Shown: piece by piece, positions 16,934 to 25,634 of the stretch
How positions within the stretch are numbered: the stretch's first letter is position 1
Layout of the letters: each line of letters starts with the position of its first letter
Assembly: GCF_024295805.1 (NCBI RefSeq)
Contig: NZ_JANCLX010000004.1
Span: 1-64,000 of the forward strand
Source: Streptomyces cucumeris
GTDB lineage: Bacteria > Actinomycetota > Actinomycetes > Streptomycetales > Streptomycetaceae
Reading direction: 5' to 3'
Length of the DNA: 64,000 nucleotides
Notes under the pieces: generated by a model
The model's database searches: none
The model's input: the letters and a program-made list of their open reading frames with translations, nothing else
Told to the model about the DNA's origin: nothing
Position numbers and translations under genes: made by a program

Positions 16934-17941
16934 TTATGAGCAGGGAGTCGACGGCACGGCCGCGCCGGGGACGTGGAGGGCCTGCCGCCGGTAGTCGCTG
17001 GGCGGTACGCCGTACGCGGTGCGGAAGGCGCGGGTGAAATCGGCGGCGCGGGGGAAGCCCCAGCGGGTGGCGACGGCGTGGACGGGGGTGGCGGCCATCC
17101 CCGGATCGCCCAGGTCACGGCGTGCCCGCTCCAGCCGCTGCGAGCGGATCCAGGCCGCCACGGTCTCGTGCTCGCCCTGGAAGAGGCGGTGCAGATAGCT
17201 GATCGAGATGTGGTGCGCGGCGGCGATCGACGTCGGCGTCAACTCCGGATCGTGCAGATGCCGTTGCACATGGGCCCGGATGCGCAGCACCAGGCTCCGG
17301 GTGCGGGTTTCCGGCGGGAGCGCGCCGTCCGCCTCCAGGGTGTGCGCGAAGAGCGAGGACAGCAGATCGATCACCACCCCGCCCAGCCGGGGCCCGTCGG
17401 ACGGCAGATAACAACTGGTGTCCGACGAGAGCTGGGTGAGGAACTGCAGGAGCAGGGCGCCGAATCCCTCCCGTCCGGACATTCCGCGGGCGAACAGCCC
17501 GTCCATTCTGTTCTGCGGCAGGGGCAGCACGGCCTTGGGGACTTCGATCCCGATCCCCGTGAACTGCTCGGCCCCGTTGGAGGAATAGACCTGGAAAGCC
17601 CGTGAGCTGTCGAAGACCTGTATCTCGCGGGCGCCGTACACGGCGTTCTCGTTGTCCCAGGAAATGTGGTTGGTGCCGTGTATCGGAATCCCGATGTGGT
17701 ACTGCTCGGGGTCGGACTGGCGAATGAGCTTCGTGGTCCGGCGAAAGCGGATGGCCTGGTGGGTCGTGGGCCACACATACACCGCGCCGAGGTCAAGCAC
17801 CCGCTGCCGCGCCTGGTAGTCCGCCGCATGGGGGCTGTACAGATCCAGTGGCGCATGGGTCCGCCCGACGCGCTCGCACCAGAAGTCGAACCGGTCCGCC
17901 CCGTGCAGTCCCTCGGTCCGGAACACGGTCTCGTTCAGCAT
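16934..17941 (-). CDS. AraC-family transcriptional regulator
   Basis: This 335-aa protein has an N-terminal cupin-like AraC-binding domain (about 1-200; FDFWCERVGRTHAPLDLYSPH and YHIGIPIHGTNHISWDN). It ends with a C-terminal double helix-turn-helix (about 225-320; LTPTSIAAAHHISISYLHRLFQ and AVATRWGFPRAADFTRAFRTAYGVPPSDYR). The ATG at 17941 has GGGGAGG about 10 nt upstream, while the ORF extension to 18067 has none. It is convergent with the TerD gene and lies downstream of a TPR regulator. Its target is unknown. Confidence 0.88.
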   Translation of the reverse strand: MLNETVFRTEGLHGADRFDFWCERVGRTHAPLDLYSPHAADYQARQRVLDLGAVYVWPTTHQAIRFRRTTKLIRQSDPEQYHIGIPIHGTNHISWDNENAVYGAREIQVFDSSRAFQVYSSNGAEQFTGIGIEVPKAVLPLPQNRMDGLFARGMSGREGFGALLLQFLTQLSSDTSCYLPSDGPRLGGVVIDLLSSLFAHTLEADGALPPETRTRSLVLRIRAHVQRHLHDPELTPTSIAAAHHISISYLHRLFQGEHETVAAWIRSQRLERARRDLGDPGMAATPVHAVATRWGFPRAADFTRAFRTAYGVPPSDYRRQALHVPGAAVPSTPCS

Positions 17942-18140
17942 CCCGCCGCCGCCTCCCCTCATCTCCCGCCCCTGCCCTGGCCAGGGCACCGGGGCGGGTT
18001 CCAATCCAGCCGTACCAACTCCATTCGAGTCCATCACAAGGCGGGGACATGACATCGACACGGGCACATTCGGCCTCTGTCACCGGACATGGGGCCACGA
18101 CGCGCCGCGATGGCCTCCGCCGACGGGAGGAGCCGCGTCC

Positions 18141-19481
18141 CTACGCGCTGAACGAAGCGGGCGCCACCGTCCGAGCCCGCTCGCGCAGCTCCCGGGCGAC
18201 TCGGTTCTTCAGATGCGGACGGAGGAGCCCCGCCATCACACGCATACGCTCGTCCGCTCGGCCCGACTGGACCAGCGGGTAGTCGTCCAGGGCCTGGTGC
18301 CAGGTCGCGCAGGCGGCCTCCAGATGGCCCACCTGCATCTGACGCTCGGCGAGCATGGCTCGGTGGCGGACACCCGTACGGCGATAGACGCTGTATCGCA
18401 GTGCGTCCGACTGCTGCATAGCCGCGATCGACCCGTGGATATCGCCCAGCTCGAAGCGCACCTGACTGATGTGGTAATTCATCGACGCCGGGTCATAGGA
18501 GCCGAACGCCTTCTCCCTGGACTCCGCCTTGTCCATGGCCGACTCCGCCTCACGCAGACGCAGCAGAGCCGTCTCACGCTCACCGATCTGCGCCGCGGCA
18601 TGGGCCTGCTGGCCCGCCAGAAACGCTCGCATCCTGGGCCCGGCCTTGGGCGACGCCGAAGCGGCGGCGTCCGCCAATCGCATGGCCTCGCGGCCGTGGC
18701 CGAGGTCGACCGCCTGGACGCTCATCCCGCGTAACGTCGTGCAGTAGGTCAGATGGTCTTCCGAAGCCCCGGCCAGCTCCAACGCCTTGACGTAATACCG
18801 CTGCGCCAGGCCGTGCAGCCCCTCATCAACAGCCATCCAACCCGTCAGATAGCAGAGATCGGAGGCGGCCGACATCATCGCCTTGCGCACGGCCTCGGGG
18901 GCGTCCGCCTTCAGATAGGGCACGACAGTGTTCACCAGGAACGCCGCCGCCATGGGGCGGGCATGCCGTCCGCCGAATTGGTCGTCCGCTTCGGAGATGC
19001 GCTCGGTCATGGCCGTGACCATGTCCACGTCGGCCATTCCGGCCCGCTGGACCCGCCCCTTCCCTGCCGCTTCCATCCGTCCCACGACATCGGGCCAGTG
19101 CGGCACGGTCAACGCGACGGAGAAAAGACTCGCGCCAAGGACGCTGCGGCGTGAGGGGTCCATGTCCTGCCTCCCCAAGTCGACCAACCCCTCCACGGTA
19201 CTCGGGCGGGCGTTCGACTCATCGGCGGTCACGGGGAATCCCGATTCGGCGTGCGTGATCGGGCGGCCCAGTTTCCGGGCGAACGCTTCCAGGATCAGCG
19301 GCCGGGTGGCCTCTTTGGGCAGATGCCCGCGAAGCCACTGATGAGCGGAGGGTTCCCGGTACTTCTGCGGTGTACCGCGTTCCGTGCCGATGCGGTTGAT
19401 CTCCTGGACCCACTGCCGCAACGTCCATCCGGTCGCCCGGAACAACCGCTCCAGACCGGCGTTGGGATCACGCTGACTCAC
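18141..19481 (-). CDS. TPR-containing regulatory protein with N-terminal XRE-like domain (TTA codon)
   Basis: This 446-aa protein has an N-terminal region (about 1-85; GWTLRQWVQEINRIGTERGTP and HQWLRGHLPKEATRPLILEAF) that resembles the degenerate helix-turn-helix of NsdA-like Streptomyces regulators. It is followed by TPR-like helical repeats to the C-terminus. An in-frame TTA Leu codon occurs at 18734-18732 (codon 250), so expression should need the bldA tRNA. Its promoter region holds a 14-bp AT-rich palindrome. It is divergent from three coupled small genes and is a paralogue in architecture of the gene at 57176. The function is not known. Confidence 0.8.
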   Translation of the reverse strand: MSQRDPNAGLERLFRATGWTLRQWVQEINRIGTERGTPQKYREPSAHQWLRGHLPKEATRPLILEAFARKLGRPITHAESGFPVTADESNARPSTVEGLVDLGRQDMDPSRRSVLGASLFSVALTVPHWPDVVGRMEAAGKGRVQRAGMADVDMVTAMTERISEADDQFGGRHARPMAAAFLVNTVVPYLKADAPEAVRKAMMSAASDLCYLTGWMAVDEGLHGLAQRYYVKALELAGASEDHLTYCTTLRGMSVQAVDLGHGREAMRLADAAASASPKAGPRMRAFLAGQQAHAAAQIGERETALLRLREAESAMDKAESREKAFGSYDPASMNYHISQVRFELGDIHGSIAAMQQSDALRYSVYRRTGVRHRAMLAERQMQVGHLEAACATWHQALDDYPLVQSGRADERMRVMAGLLRPHLKNRVARELRERARTVAPASFSA

Positions 19482-19516
19482 TCGCGCTCAACTCCTCGGC
19501 AAAGCACGGCGCTTAA

Positions 19517-19530
19517 AGCTTTTAAAAGCT
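19517..19530. promoter_or_regulatory. AT-rich 14-bp palindrome between divergent genes
   Basis: AGCTTTTAAAAGCT is a perfect palindrome 36 bp upstream of the TPR-regulator start, in an otherwise GC-rich genome. The place and symmetry suggest an operator, probably for the regulator itself. Confidence 0.5.
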
Positions 19531-19655
19531 GCTGCGCGCATCACCGTACCGCGATGCGTAGCGGACCGGTTGCATAGAGCGAGAGAGCACCCCCGCGGCC
19601 GTGGCACCGGCCCGGGGGCATGGTCAACGCCGTAGAGCTGAAGAGGAGCGTCAAC

Positions 19656-19937
19656 ATGCGTGAGCGTATCGCCCGGTTCATGGTGCGGTGGCGAGAAACC
19701 TTACGGCCCGCCCTCGGGCTCGCGTATCCCGCACATCCCGCGCCCGCACCCGCACCCCTGCGGGAGTACACCACCGCCCCGGTGCGCCTACCCGCCGTTG
19801 TCGACCGCGCGGATCCCCCCACGCTGCGCCTGCCGCGTCTCCCTGCCGGGGATCGCTTCCCCATCGCCTGGGACACGGACCCGGTTCCGCTGTACGTCCT
19901 CCGGCACGAGCACCTACGGACGCTGGGGGCTCGGTGA
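19656..19937 (+). CDS. Small conserved-looking protein, unknown function (TTA codon)
   Basis: This 93-aa protein of unrecognised family starts MRERIARFMVRWRETLRP after an AGAGGAG ribosome site, which favours ATG 19656 over the frame start at 19620. It has a basic N-terminus, a Pro/Ala-rich middle and a C-terminal DRFPIAWDTDPVPLYVLRHEHLRTL. Codon 16 is TTA (19701-19703). The stop overlaps the next GTG start (GTGA). No signal peptide or membrane segment is seen. Confidence 0.6.
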   Translation: MRERIARFMVRWRETLRPALGLAYPAHPAPAPAPLREYTTAPVRLPAVVDRADPPTLRLPRLPAGDRFPIAWDTDPVPLYVLRHEHLRTLGAR

Positions 19938-20206
19938 GCACCGCGCGGCCCCGACCGGGCCAGGAAGCCTATGACACCGCCACGGGACGTGTAGGCGTCC
20001 TCCAGGCCATCTGCGACGCCAAAGAGCTCATCTTCGACCACCGGATGCCGGGCCCGCGCGTCGCATTCCTCCGCCCCATGAGAGGTGGACAGGAGTGGAC
20101 GACCGACTTCCAGAACGTCACGTTCCCCGAGGGAGCACGAGCGCGTTCCGACGCCGAGGACGAGGGCGGCACACCAGGCTGGACCACGAAGGGAACACCG
20201 TCATGA
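19934..20206 (+). CDS. Small protein, unknown function
   Basis: This 90-aa protein of no recognised family starts at GTG 19934 and overlaps both its neighbours by 4 nt (GTGA upstream, ATGA downstream). This is the main evidence that it is a gene. It includes YDTATGRVGVLQAICDAKELIFDHRMPGPRVAFLRP (in shorter stretches) and a polar C-terminus. It is probably translated as one unit with the flanking small genes. Confidence 0.6.
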   Translation: MSTARPRPGQEAYDTATGRVGVLQAICDAKELIFDHRMPGPRVAFLRPMRGGQEWTTDFQNVTFPEGARARSDAEDEGGTPGWTTKGTPS

Positions 20207-20649
20207 CAGCAGTAGCCAACGATCAGCGGACCGGCCGATCACTGGTCAGCGAGGAACTGTTCGACAGCATCGCCCACTTCGTGGCCGTCCACGACGCACA
20301 GCCCTGGGAGCGCGCCGAGCGGATCGCCGACCAGGCCATCGCGTTCATCGCCACAGCGGCGACAGCGAGCACGGCCATGGTGCCGTCCGACGACGTGGAC
20401 CTGGGCTTACACGCGTTCATCCTGCACACCCAGGAGTACGCGCGGTTCTGCCACGCGCACGCCGGTCGCTACCTGCACCACAATCCCGCTCCCGGCGGAC
20501 CCGGGCGGACTCTGGAAGCGGTCACCACCGGTGCCCATGCCATGAAGGCGGCAGGCTTCATGGTCGTCGACGCCCTGTGGACCGTGCGGGGCGAGAACGC
20601 CGCCCAGTGCGATTCCGACTGCGGACGGCCGTACGGGCAGTCGGAGTAG
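20203..20649 (+). CDS. Hypothetical alpha-helical protein (TTA codon)
   Basis: This 148-aa protein of no recognised family starts at ATG 20203, overlapping the previous stop (ATGA). It is rich in Ala and His with predicted helices (LFDSIAHFVAVHDAQPWERAER, AFIATAATASTAM). It ends with a Cys-containing tail AQCDSDCGRPYGQSE. Codon 69 is TTA (20407-20409). Together with the gene at 19656 and the divergent regulator, this makes three TTA-bearing genes within 2.5 kb. Confidence 0.6.
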   Translation: MTAVANDQRTGRSLVSEELFDSIAHFVAVHDAQPWERAERIADQAIAFIATAATASTAMVPSDDVDLGLHAFILHTQEYARFCHAHAGRYLHHNPAPGGPGRTLEAVTTGAHAMKAAGFMVVDALWTVRGENAAQCDSDCGRPYGQSE

Positions 20650-20669
20650 TCTCCGGCCGGTGACATAGG

Positions 20670-20712
20670 ACGGGCCGGCCCTCAACCTGGACCGGGGGTC
20701 GGCCCGTTTCGT
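20670..20712 (+). terminator. Imperfect GC-rich hairpin before the kinase-like gene
   Basis: ACGGGCCG and CGGCCCGT form an 8-bp stem with further partial pairing inside. TTTC follows. It lies 20 bp after the stop of the preceding gene and is consistent with a terminator. Confidence 0.45.
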
Positions 20713-20727
20713 GAGAGGACCGGATCC

Positions 20728-21561
20728 ATGGCCGCCGTCGAAGCACCGTACGAGATCCCCGCCGACGTCTCGGCGGCGCTGGATCCCCACGAGCGGCGGC
20801 TGGTGCTCGATCGGCGGGGATCGACCGTCTGGGACGTCGGGACGGAGCGGGGACGGTACGCCGTGAAGCTCGGGTATCCCAGCGTGCCGCACGCATGGAC
20901 CGCGTTGGCCCCCGCCCGTGAGGGGGTCGTCCTGCGGCAGCTCGGCCGCGGAGAGGTGAGCTACGGCGACTGGGAGCACGGGACCTGGAACGTACAGCCC
21001 TGGCACCAGGGCATCAGCCTGTACGACAGGTGGCGGCCGCACCGTGCCGAAGGGGCCTCGTCCGAACCCGACCTCGCCGACGCGCTCTCCTGCGCGCGGG
21101 CCGTGGCCGCCCTGCACGCCACGGGATGGGTGCACGGGGACGTCCAGCCCGCGCACTTGATCATCGGGGCGGGCGGGACGGCGCTCATCGATCTCGCCCT
21201 GGCGCACGGTGGGGAGGTCCCGGCCGCCTATGACTTCCGCTACCGGGGCTGTCTGGTCCACTACGAGAGTCCGGAGATCTCGCGGAGCGTGCTGGAGACC
21301 GGCACGGCCACTCCGAGTACGGCGTCGGACGTCTACGCGCTCGGCGCCTCGCTCTTCATCAGCGCCACGGGGCTGCGTCATGTCCCGTATCCCGACGACG
21401 CGAGCCGCGCGGAACAGCGGCAGGCCATCGTGGACGGACCGCATCGGCCGGTGGACGTACCCGGGGTGCTCGGCGGGCTCATCGAGGCCATGCTGAGCCC
21501 GGACCCCGCCGACCGGCCGACGAGTGGCGAGGTCTGTGCGATATTGAGCGACGCGCGGTGA
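20728..21561 (+). CDS. Serine/threonine-kinase-fold protein with atypical catalytic loop
   Basis: This 277-aa soluble protein has a kinase fold. The ATP lysine is probably in RYAVKLGYP. The catalytic loop is HGDVQPAHLII, with Asp present but His where Asn is usual. The metal motif DFG is replaced by DLA (LIDLALAHG). A DVYALGASLF segment matches subdomain IX, and PADRPTSGEV matches subdomain XI. There is no transmembrane or PASTA domain. The Asn-to-His and DFG-to-DLA changes make reduced or altered activity likely. A GAGAGG ribosome site precedes the ATG. Confidence 0.75.
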   Translation: MAAVEAPYEIPADVSAALDPHERRLVLDRRGSTVWDVGTERGRYAVKLGYPSVPHAWTALAPAREGVVLRQLGRGEVSYGDWEHGTWNVQPWHQGISLYDRWRPHRAEGASSEPDLADALSCARAVAALHATGWVHGDVQPAHLIIGAGGTALIDLALAHGGEVPAAYDFRYRGCLVHYESPEISRSVLETGTATPSTASDVYALGASLFISATGLRHVPYPDDASRAEQRQAIVDGPHRPVDVPGVLGGLIEAMLSPDPADRPTSGEVCAILSDAR

Positions 21562-21579
21562 GCCCACCTGATCGCCACT

Positions 21580-21603
21580 CCGGCGGACAGCGATGTCCGC
21601 CGG
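21580..21603. terminator. Bidirectional hairpin between convergent genes
   Basis: CCGGCGGACA (21580-21589) pairs perfectly with 21594-21603 around a GCGA tetraloop of GNRA type. It lies between the kinase-like gene and the convergent Uma2 gene and can serve both. Confidence 0.7.
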
Positions 21604-21604
21604 G

Positions 21605-22195
21605 TCAGAACTCGCTGGTGTCCAGGTCGAATCCGAGGGGTTCGGGCAGGGAGAGCGGCTGGGAGAGGTCGACCTCGACCTTGCGGGTGTAGCGCGTCCC
21701 GGTCGGCAGACTGTGCAGGACCGCCTGTCCCCGCCCACGGTCGATCAGCAGATAGAACGGGATACCCGACCGGGCATACCCGCGCAGCTTCGGCCCGCGG
21801 TCGTTGTCGGCGGTCGAGGGTGAGGTGACCTCGCCGACGAGCATCGCGGGACCGGGGGCGTGGTACTCGAGGGCGTCACTGAAACTGCCCTTCGGCGCGA
21901 CGACCAGATCGGGAACCACTCTGCCCGCGGGGGAGGCGCCGGGCACGAGCAGTCCGATGCCGGTGTAGCGCCCCAGGTCCTTCCGGTGGTCCCGCACCTG
22001 ACCGGACACTTCCGACACGATCTCTTCGTGCTCCCCATTCGCCGGAGGCACCACGTGGATCTCCCCTTCGATCAGTTCCACGCGCCACCCCTCTGGAGCT
22101 GCCGCGCTCAACGCCTCGAAGGCGTCCTCGACCGATGAGGTGGCGCACCCGCCGCCTCCCGTGTGGGGTGCACGCTCGGGAGCCGTCAGTGCCAC
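21605..22195 (-). CDS. Uma2-family (DUF820) putative restriction endonuclease-like protein
   Basis: This 196-aa protein has the Uma2/DUF820 PD-(D/E)xK nuclease-like fold: GWRVELIEGEIHVVPPANGEHEEIV at the N-terminus, then VPDLVVAP (the PD motif) and MLVGEVTSPSTADNDRGPKLRGYARSGIPFYLLID (ExT core, in shorter stretches). These proteins are very numerous in streptomycetes and their biological role is not settled. GTG start at 22195. It is a stand-alone gene. Confidence 0.85.
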   Translation of the reverse strand: MALTAPERAPHTGGGGCATSSVEDAFEALSAAAPEGWRVELIEGEIHVVPPANGEHEEIVSEVSGQVRDHRKDLGRYTGIGLLVPGASPAGRVVPDLVVAPKGSFSDALEYHAPGPAMLVGEVTSPSTADNDRGPKLRGYARSGIPFYLLIDRGRGQAVLHSLPTGTRYTRKVEVDLSQPLSLPEPLGFDLDTSEF

Positions 22196-22817
22196 GGTGG
22201 ACCTCCTTCGTACGGAGCGACGATTCCAGCGTAGGCGAGTGACCGTGACCGACTGGATCGCATGCCACCCGAATGGGTGATGGACAGGGTGCCTCCCTGC
22301 CCCGTGACCTCGCGCCGAGCCCCCATGCGCAGGTGGTCCGCGTCTGCCGCGCAGACGGCGGCAGGCGCCCGGGAGCGCGGGGCCCGGTCCGCGTCCGACA
22401 GCGCGTCAACCAAATAAACTACGGGGTCAAACGAATGCGCCATCCCGTGATCCGGTGGGCGCGCCCGGGGGATCGCCGGGGGTGAAACCCCCGGTGGGGG
22501 CTGAAAGGTGCCACCCGGGGGCGGGTGATCCGGATGTCGATGGGGCGATAAGTCGCCATACTCCGGGCGCCGTTACGCATCAGAAGCTGACCGATTTCGC
22601 CCCTGTATCAACAAGCCCAAGTCAAATCCTTGTTACGGACCTGTCAGAACCGGTCGTTCGGTGACAGTCTCTGCTCGACCTCGCCACGCGCATCGGCAAA
22701 CGCGTCGGTAAGGCCGTACCTCACGCACCACTCCTGCTGTACCGGACGGTCCACCCACGGCTGTCCGAACCCCCTACACAGGGCCACGAACCGGTGGCCC
22801 CCAAGCAAGGAGACCGA
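22196..22817. other. Long intergenic region with GC-rich hairpins before the M4 protease
   Basis: No gene is supported in these 622 bp. A strong hairpin CCGGGGG-TGAAA-CCCCCGG lies at 22476-22494. GTGATCCGG occurs twice in direct orientation (22447-22455 and 22526-22534). Downstream are AT-richer stretches and a possible -10 element (CATACT near 22557-22562). The long leader suggests complex control of the protease gene. I tested the features of cobalamin and c-di-AMP riboswitches by eye and neither fits. Confidence 0.5.
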
Positions 22818-24458
22818 GTGAGACCCAACGCTTCCTCCCCCCGCAGACGGACCGTCCGTGCGGCGGCGTTCATCGCCTCCGCCGCCATGGTGGTCATCGG
22901 TGTCCAGACCGGCCAGGCCAGCGCCCAGCCGGACCGCGCGGACCAGGCAGGGGCGTCCGCGCTCCAGCTCAGCGCCGCGCAGCGGACCACCGCGATCAAG
23001 GCGGCACAGGCCGACGCCTCCGCGCAGGCGGAGTCCCTCGGACTCGGGGCCAAGGAGAAGCTCCTCGTCCGCGATGTCATCAAGGACGCGGACGGGACCG
23101 TCCACACCCGCTACGAGCGCACCTACGCGGGACTGCCCGTGCTCGGCGGTGACCTGGTGGTCCATGAGAAGAAGAGCGGCAAGCGCTCCGTCACCAAGGC
23201 GACCGGCGCGCGGATCGCGGTGGACAGCACCACGGCGGGCATATCGGCCGCCACCGCCGAGAAGGCCGCGCTGAAGACGGCGCTGAAGGCCGCGAAGGGC
23301 GCGGCCGACTCGGACGACCCGCGGCGCACCCGTTCGCCGCGCAAGGTGATCTGGGCGGCCACCGGCGAGCCCGTGCTGGCCTGGGAGACCGTCGTCACCG
23401 GCACCCAGCACGACGGCACCCCCAGCGAGCTGCACATCATCACCGACGCCACGACCGGCAAGCGGCTGTTCCAGGACGAGGCCGTGGAGACCGGCACCGG
23501 AACCAGCCAGTACAGCGGCACGGTGTCACTGGGCACCACCCGCAGCGGGTCCGGCTACACCCTGAACGACGGCACCCGCGGCAGCCACAAGACCTACGAC
23601 CTGAAGCAGGGCACCTCGGGCACCGGCACCCTGTTCACCGACGCGGACGACCGCTGGGGCGGCGGACGGCAGACCGCGGGGGTGGACGCCCACTACGGCG
23701 CCGGGCAGACCTGGGACTTCTACAAGAAGGTGCTGGGCCGTAACGGCATCCGCAACGACGGCGTCGGCTCGTACTCCCGCGTCCACTACGGCAACAACTA
23801 CGTGAACGCGTTCTGGCAGGACTCCTGCTTCTGCATGACCTACGGCGACGGTTCGGGCAACGCCAACCCGCTGACCTCGCTGGACGTGGCCGGTCACGAG
23901 ATGACCCACGGTGTCACCGCGGCCACCGCCAAGCTCAACTACAGCGGCGAGTCCGGCGGTCTCAACGAGGCCACCTCCGACATCCTCGCCACCGCCGTCG
24001 AGTTCTACTCGACCAACTCCGCCGACCCCGGTGACTACCTCATCGGCGAGAAGATCGACATCAACGGTGACGGCACCCCGCTGCGCTACCAGGACAAGCC
24101 CAGCAAGGACGGCGCCTCCAAGGACTACTGGTCCTCCTCGCTCGGCGGGATCGACGTGCACTACTCCTCCGGGCCCGCCAACCACTTCTTCTACCTGCTG
24201 TCCGAGGGCAGCGGCGCGAAGACCATCAACGGCGTGAGCTACAACAGCCCGACGTACGACGGCTCCAGGATCACCGGGATCGGCCGGGACAAGGCCGTCC
24301 GGATCTGGTACCGGGCGCTGACCACGTACCTGACCTCCACCTCGAAGTACGCCCAGGCCCGCACCGCCACCCTCAGCGCGGCGCGTGACCTCTACGGCTC
24401 CACCTCCACCGAGTACAAGACGGTCGCGGCGGCCTGGACCGCGATCAACGTCCGGTGA
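22818..24458 (+). CDS. Secreted thermolysin-like neutral metalloprotease (M4)
   Basis: This 546-aa preproenzyme has a signal peptide (MRPNASSPRRRTVRAAAFIA ... ASA, about 1-35) and a propeptide with FTP and PepSY regions (about 40-210) acting as inhibitor and chaperone. A mature thermolysin-type domain follows. Zinc ligands are His360 and His364 in HEMTHGV, with catalytic Glu361. The third ligand is Glu384 in GLNEATSD. The GTG at 22818 has AAGGAGA about 8 nt upstream. The Ca-binding loops and the late catalytic His (DVHYSSGPANHFFYLL) are present. It degrades extracellular protein. It is monocistronic with a long leader and a terminator. Confidence 0.93.
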   Translation: MRPNASSPRRRTVRAAAFIASAAMVVIGVQTGQASAQPDRADQAGASALQLSAAQRTTAIKAAQADASAQAESLGLGAKEKLLVRDVIKDADGTVHTRYERTYAGLPVLGGDLVVHEKKSGKRSVTKATGARIAVDSTTAGISAATAEKAALKTALKAAKGAADSDDPRRTRSPRKVIWAATGEPVLAWETVVTGTQHDGTPSELHIITDATTGKRLFQDEAVETGTGTSQYSGTVSLGTTRSGSGYTLNDGTRGSHKTYDLKQGTSGTGTLFTDADDRWGGGRQTAGVDAHYGAGQTWDFYKKVLGRNGIRNDGVGSYSRVHYGNNYVNAFWQDSCFCMTYGDGSGNANPLTSLDVAGHEMTHGVTAATAKLNYSGESGGLNEATSDILATAVEFYSTNSADPGDYLIGEKIDINGDGTPLRYQDKPSKDGASKDYWSSSLGGIDVHYSSGPANHFFYLLSEGSGAKTINGVSYNSPTYDGSRITGIGRDKAVRIWYRALTTYLTSTSKYAQARTATLSAARDLYGSTSTEYKTVAAAWTAINVR

Positions 24459-24480
24459 GAAACGGCTGACAGCGCGACGC

Positions 24481-24508
24481 GGACCGCACCGGAAAACCGG
24501 TGCGGTCC
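24481..24508 (+). terminator. 12-bp hairpin terminator after the M4 protease
   Basis: GGACCGCACCGG pairs perfectly with CCGGTGCGGTCC around an AAAA loop, followed by GTTCCT. It starts 22 bp after the stop codon. Confidence 0.8.
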
Positions 24509-24548
24509 GTTCCTGTCGTCACCGTTGATCGGCACTTACGCTGCTCCC

Positions 24549-25634
24549 ATGACTCAACAGGTACGCGGCGTGGTGGCCCCCGGAAAAGGCGAGAAGGTCA
24601 GGATCGAGACGATCGTGATCCCCGACCCCGGCCCCGGCGAGGCCGTGGTGCGGGTCCAGGCGTGCGGTGTCTGCCACACCGATCTGCACTACCGGGAAGG
24701 CGGTATCAACGACGACTTCCCCTTCCTGCTCGGCCATGAGGCGGCCGGGACCGTGGAGTCCGTCGGCGAAGGGGTCACCGAGGTGGCGCCCGGCGACTTC
24801 GTGGTGCTCAACTGGCGGGCGGTCTGCGGTGAGTGCCGCGCCTGCCGCCGCGGCCGTCCCTGGTACTGCTTCAACACCCACAACGCGTCGCAGCCCATGA
24901 CGCTGACCGACGGCACCGCGCTGACGCCCGCGCTCGGCATCGGCGCGTTCGCCGAGAAGACGCTGGTGGCGGCCGGGCAGTGCACCAAGGTGGACCCGGA
25001 GGCATCGGCCGCCGCCGCGGGGCTGCTCGGCTGCGGGGTGATGGCCGGGATCGGCGCCGCGATCAACACCGGCGCGGTCGGGCGCGGCGACTCGGTCGCC
25101 GTCATCGGCTGCGGCGGCGTGGGCGCCGCGGCGGTCACCGGGGCCCGGCTGGCCGCCGCCGCGAAGATCATCGCAGTGGATGTGGACGACCGGAAGCTGG
25201 AGTGGGCGCGCGGGCTCGGTGCCACCCACACCCTCAACGCCACCGAGGGCGACGTGGTGGAGCGGATCCGCGAGCTGACCGACGGCAACGGCGCCGATGT
25301 GGTGATCGAGGCGGTCGGCCGCCCCGAGACCTACCGGCAGGCGTTCTACGCCCGGGACCTGGCCGGGACCGTGGTGCTGGTCGGCGTCCCGACCCCGGAG
25401 ATGAAGCTGGAGCTGCCGCTGCTGGACGTCTTCGGGCGCGGCGGCGCACTCAAGTCCTCCTGGTACGGCGACTGTCTGCCGTCCCGTGACTTCCCCATGC
25501 TGATCGACCTCTACCGGCAGGGCCGGCTCGACCTGGACGCGTTCGTCAGCGAGACCATCGGCCTGGACGACATCGAGGAGGCGTTCGCCAGGATGCACCG
25601 CGGTGAGGTCCTCCGTTCGGTGGTGACGCTCTGA
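24549..25634 (+). CDS. mscR: S-(hydroxymethyl)mycothiol dehydrogenase
   Basis: This 361-aa zinc-dependent medium-chain dehydrogenase oxidises the formaldehyde-mycothiol adduct (and probably S-nitrosomycothiol). Catalytic zinc ligands are in [12 protein letters not shown] and [13 protein letters not shown]. Structural zinc cysteines are in [18 protein letters not shown]. The NAD-binding loop is [12 protein letters not shown]. The class III signature and the coupled MBL-fold gene fit MscR; mycobacteria have the same pair (Rv2259-Rv2260, from memory). ATG 24549 is chosen over the frame start at 24525 because the enzyme family starts here. Confidence 0.88.
   Translation: MTQQVRGVVAPGKGEKVRIETIVIPDPGPGEAVVRVQACGVCHTDLHYREGGINDDFPFLLGHEAAGTVESVGEGVTEVAPGDFVVLNWRAVCGECRACRRGRPWYCFNTHNASQPMTLTDGTALTPALGIGAFAEKTLVAAGQCTKVDPEASAAAAGLLGCGVMAGIGAAINTGAVGRGDSVAVIGCGGVGAAAVTGARLAAAAKIIAVDVDDRKLEWARGLGATHTLNATEGDVVERIRELTDGNGADVVIEAVGRPETYRQAFYARDLAGTVVLVGVPTPEMKLELPLLDVFGRGGALKSSWYGDCLPSRDFPMLIDLYRQGRLDLDAFVSETIGLDDIEEAFARMHRGEVLRSVVTL

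Noticed and set aside
22430..22580. Possible riboswitch upstream of the M4 protease
   Set aside because: The conserved cores of cobalamin, SAM and c-di-AMP riboswitches are not present. Only a GC-rich hairpin and short repeats are supported, so it is reported as a structured leader.
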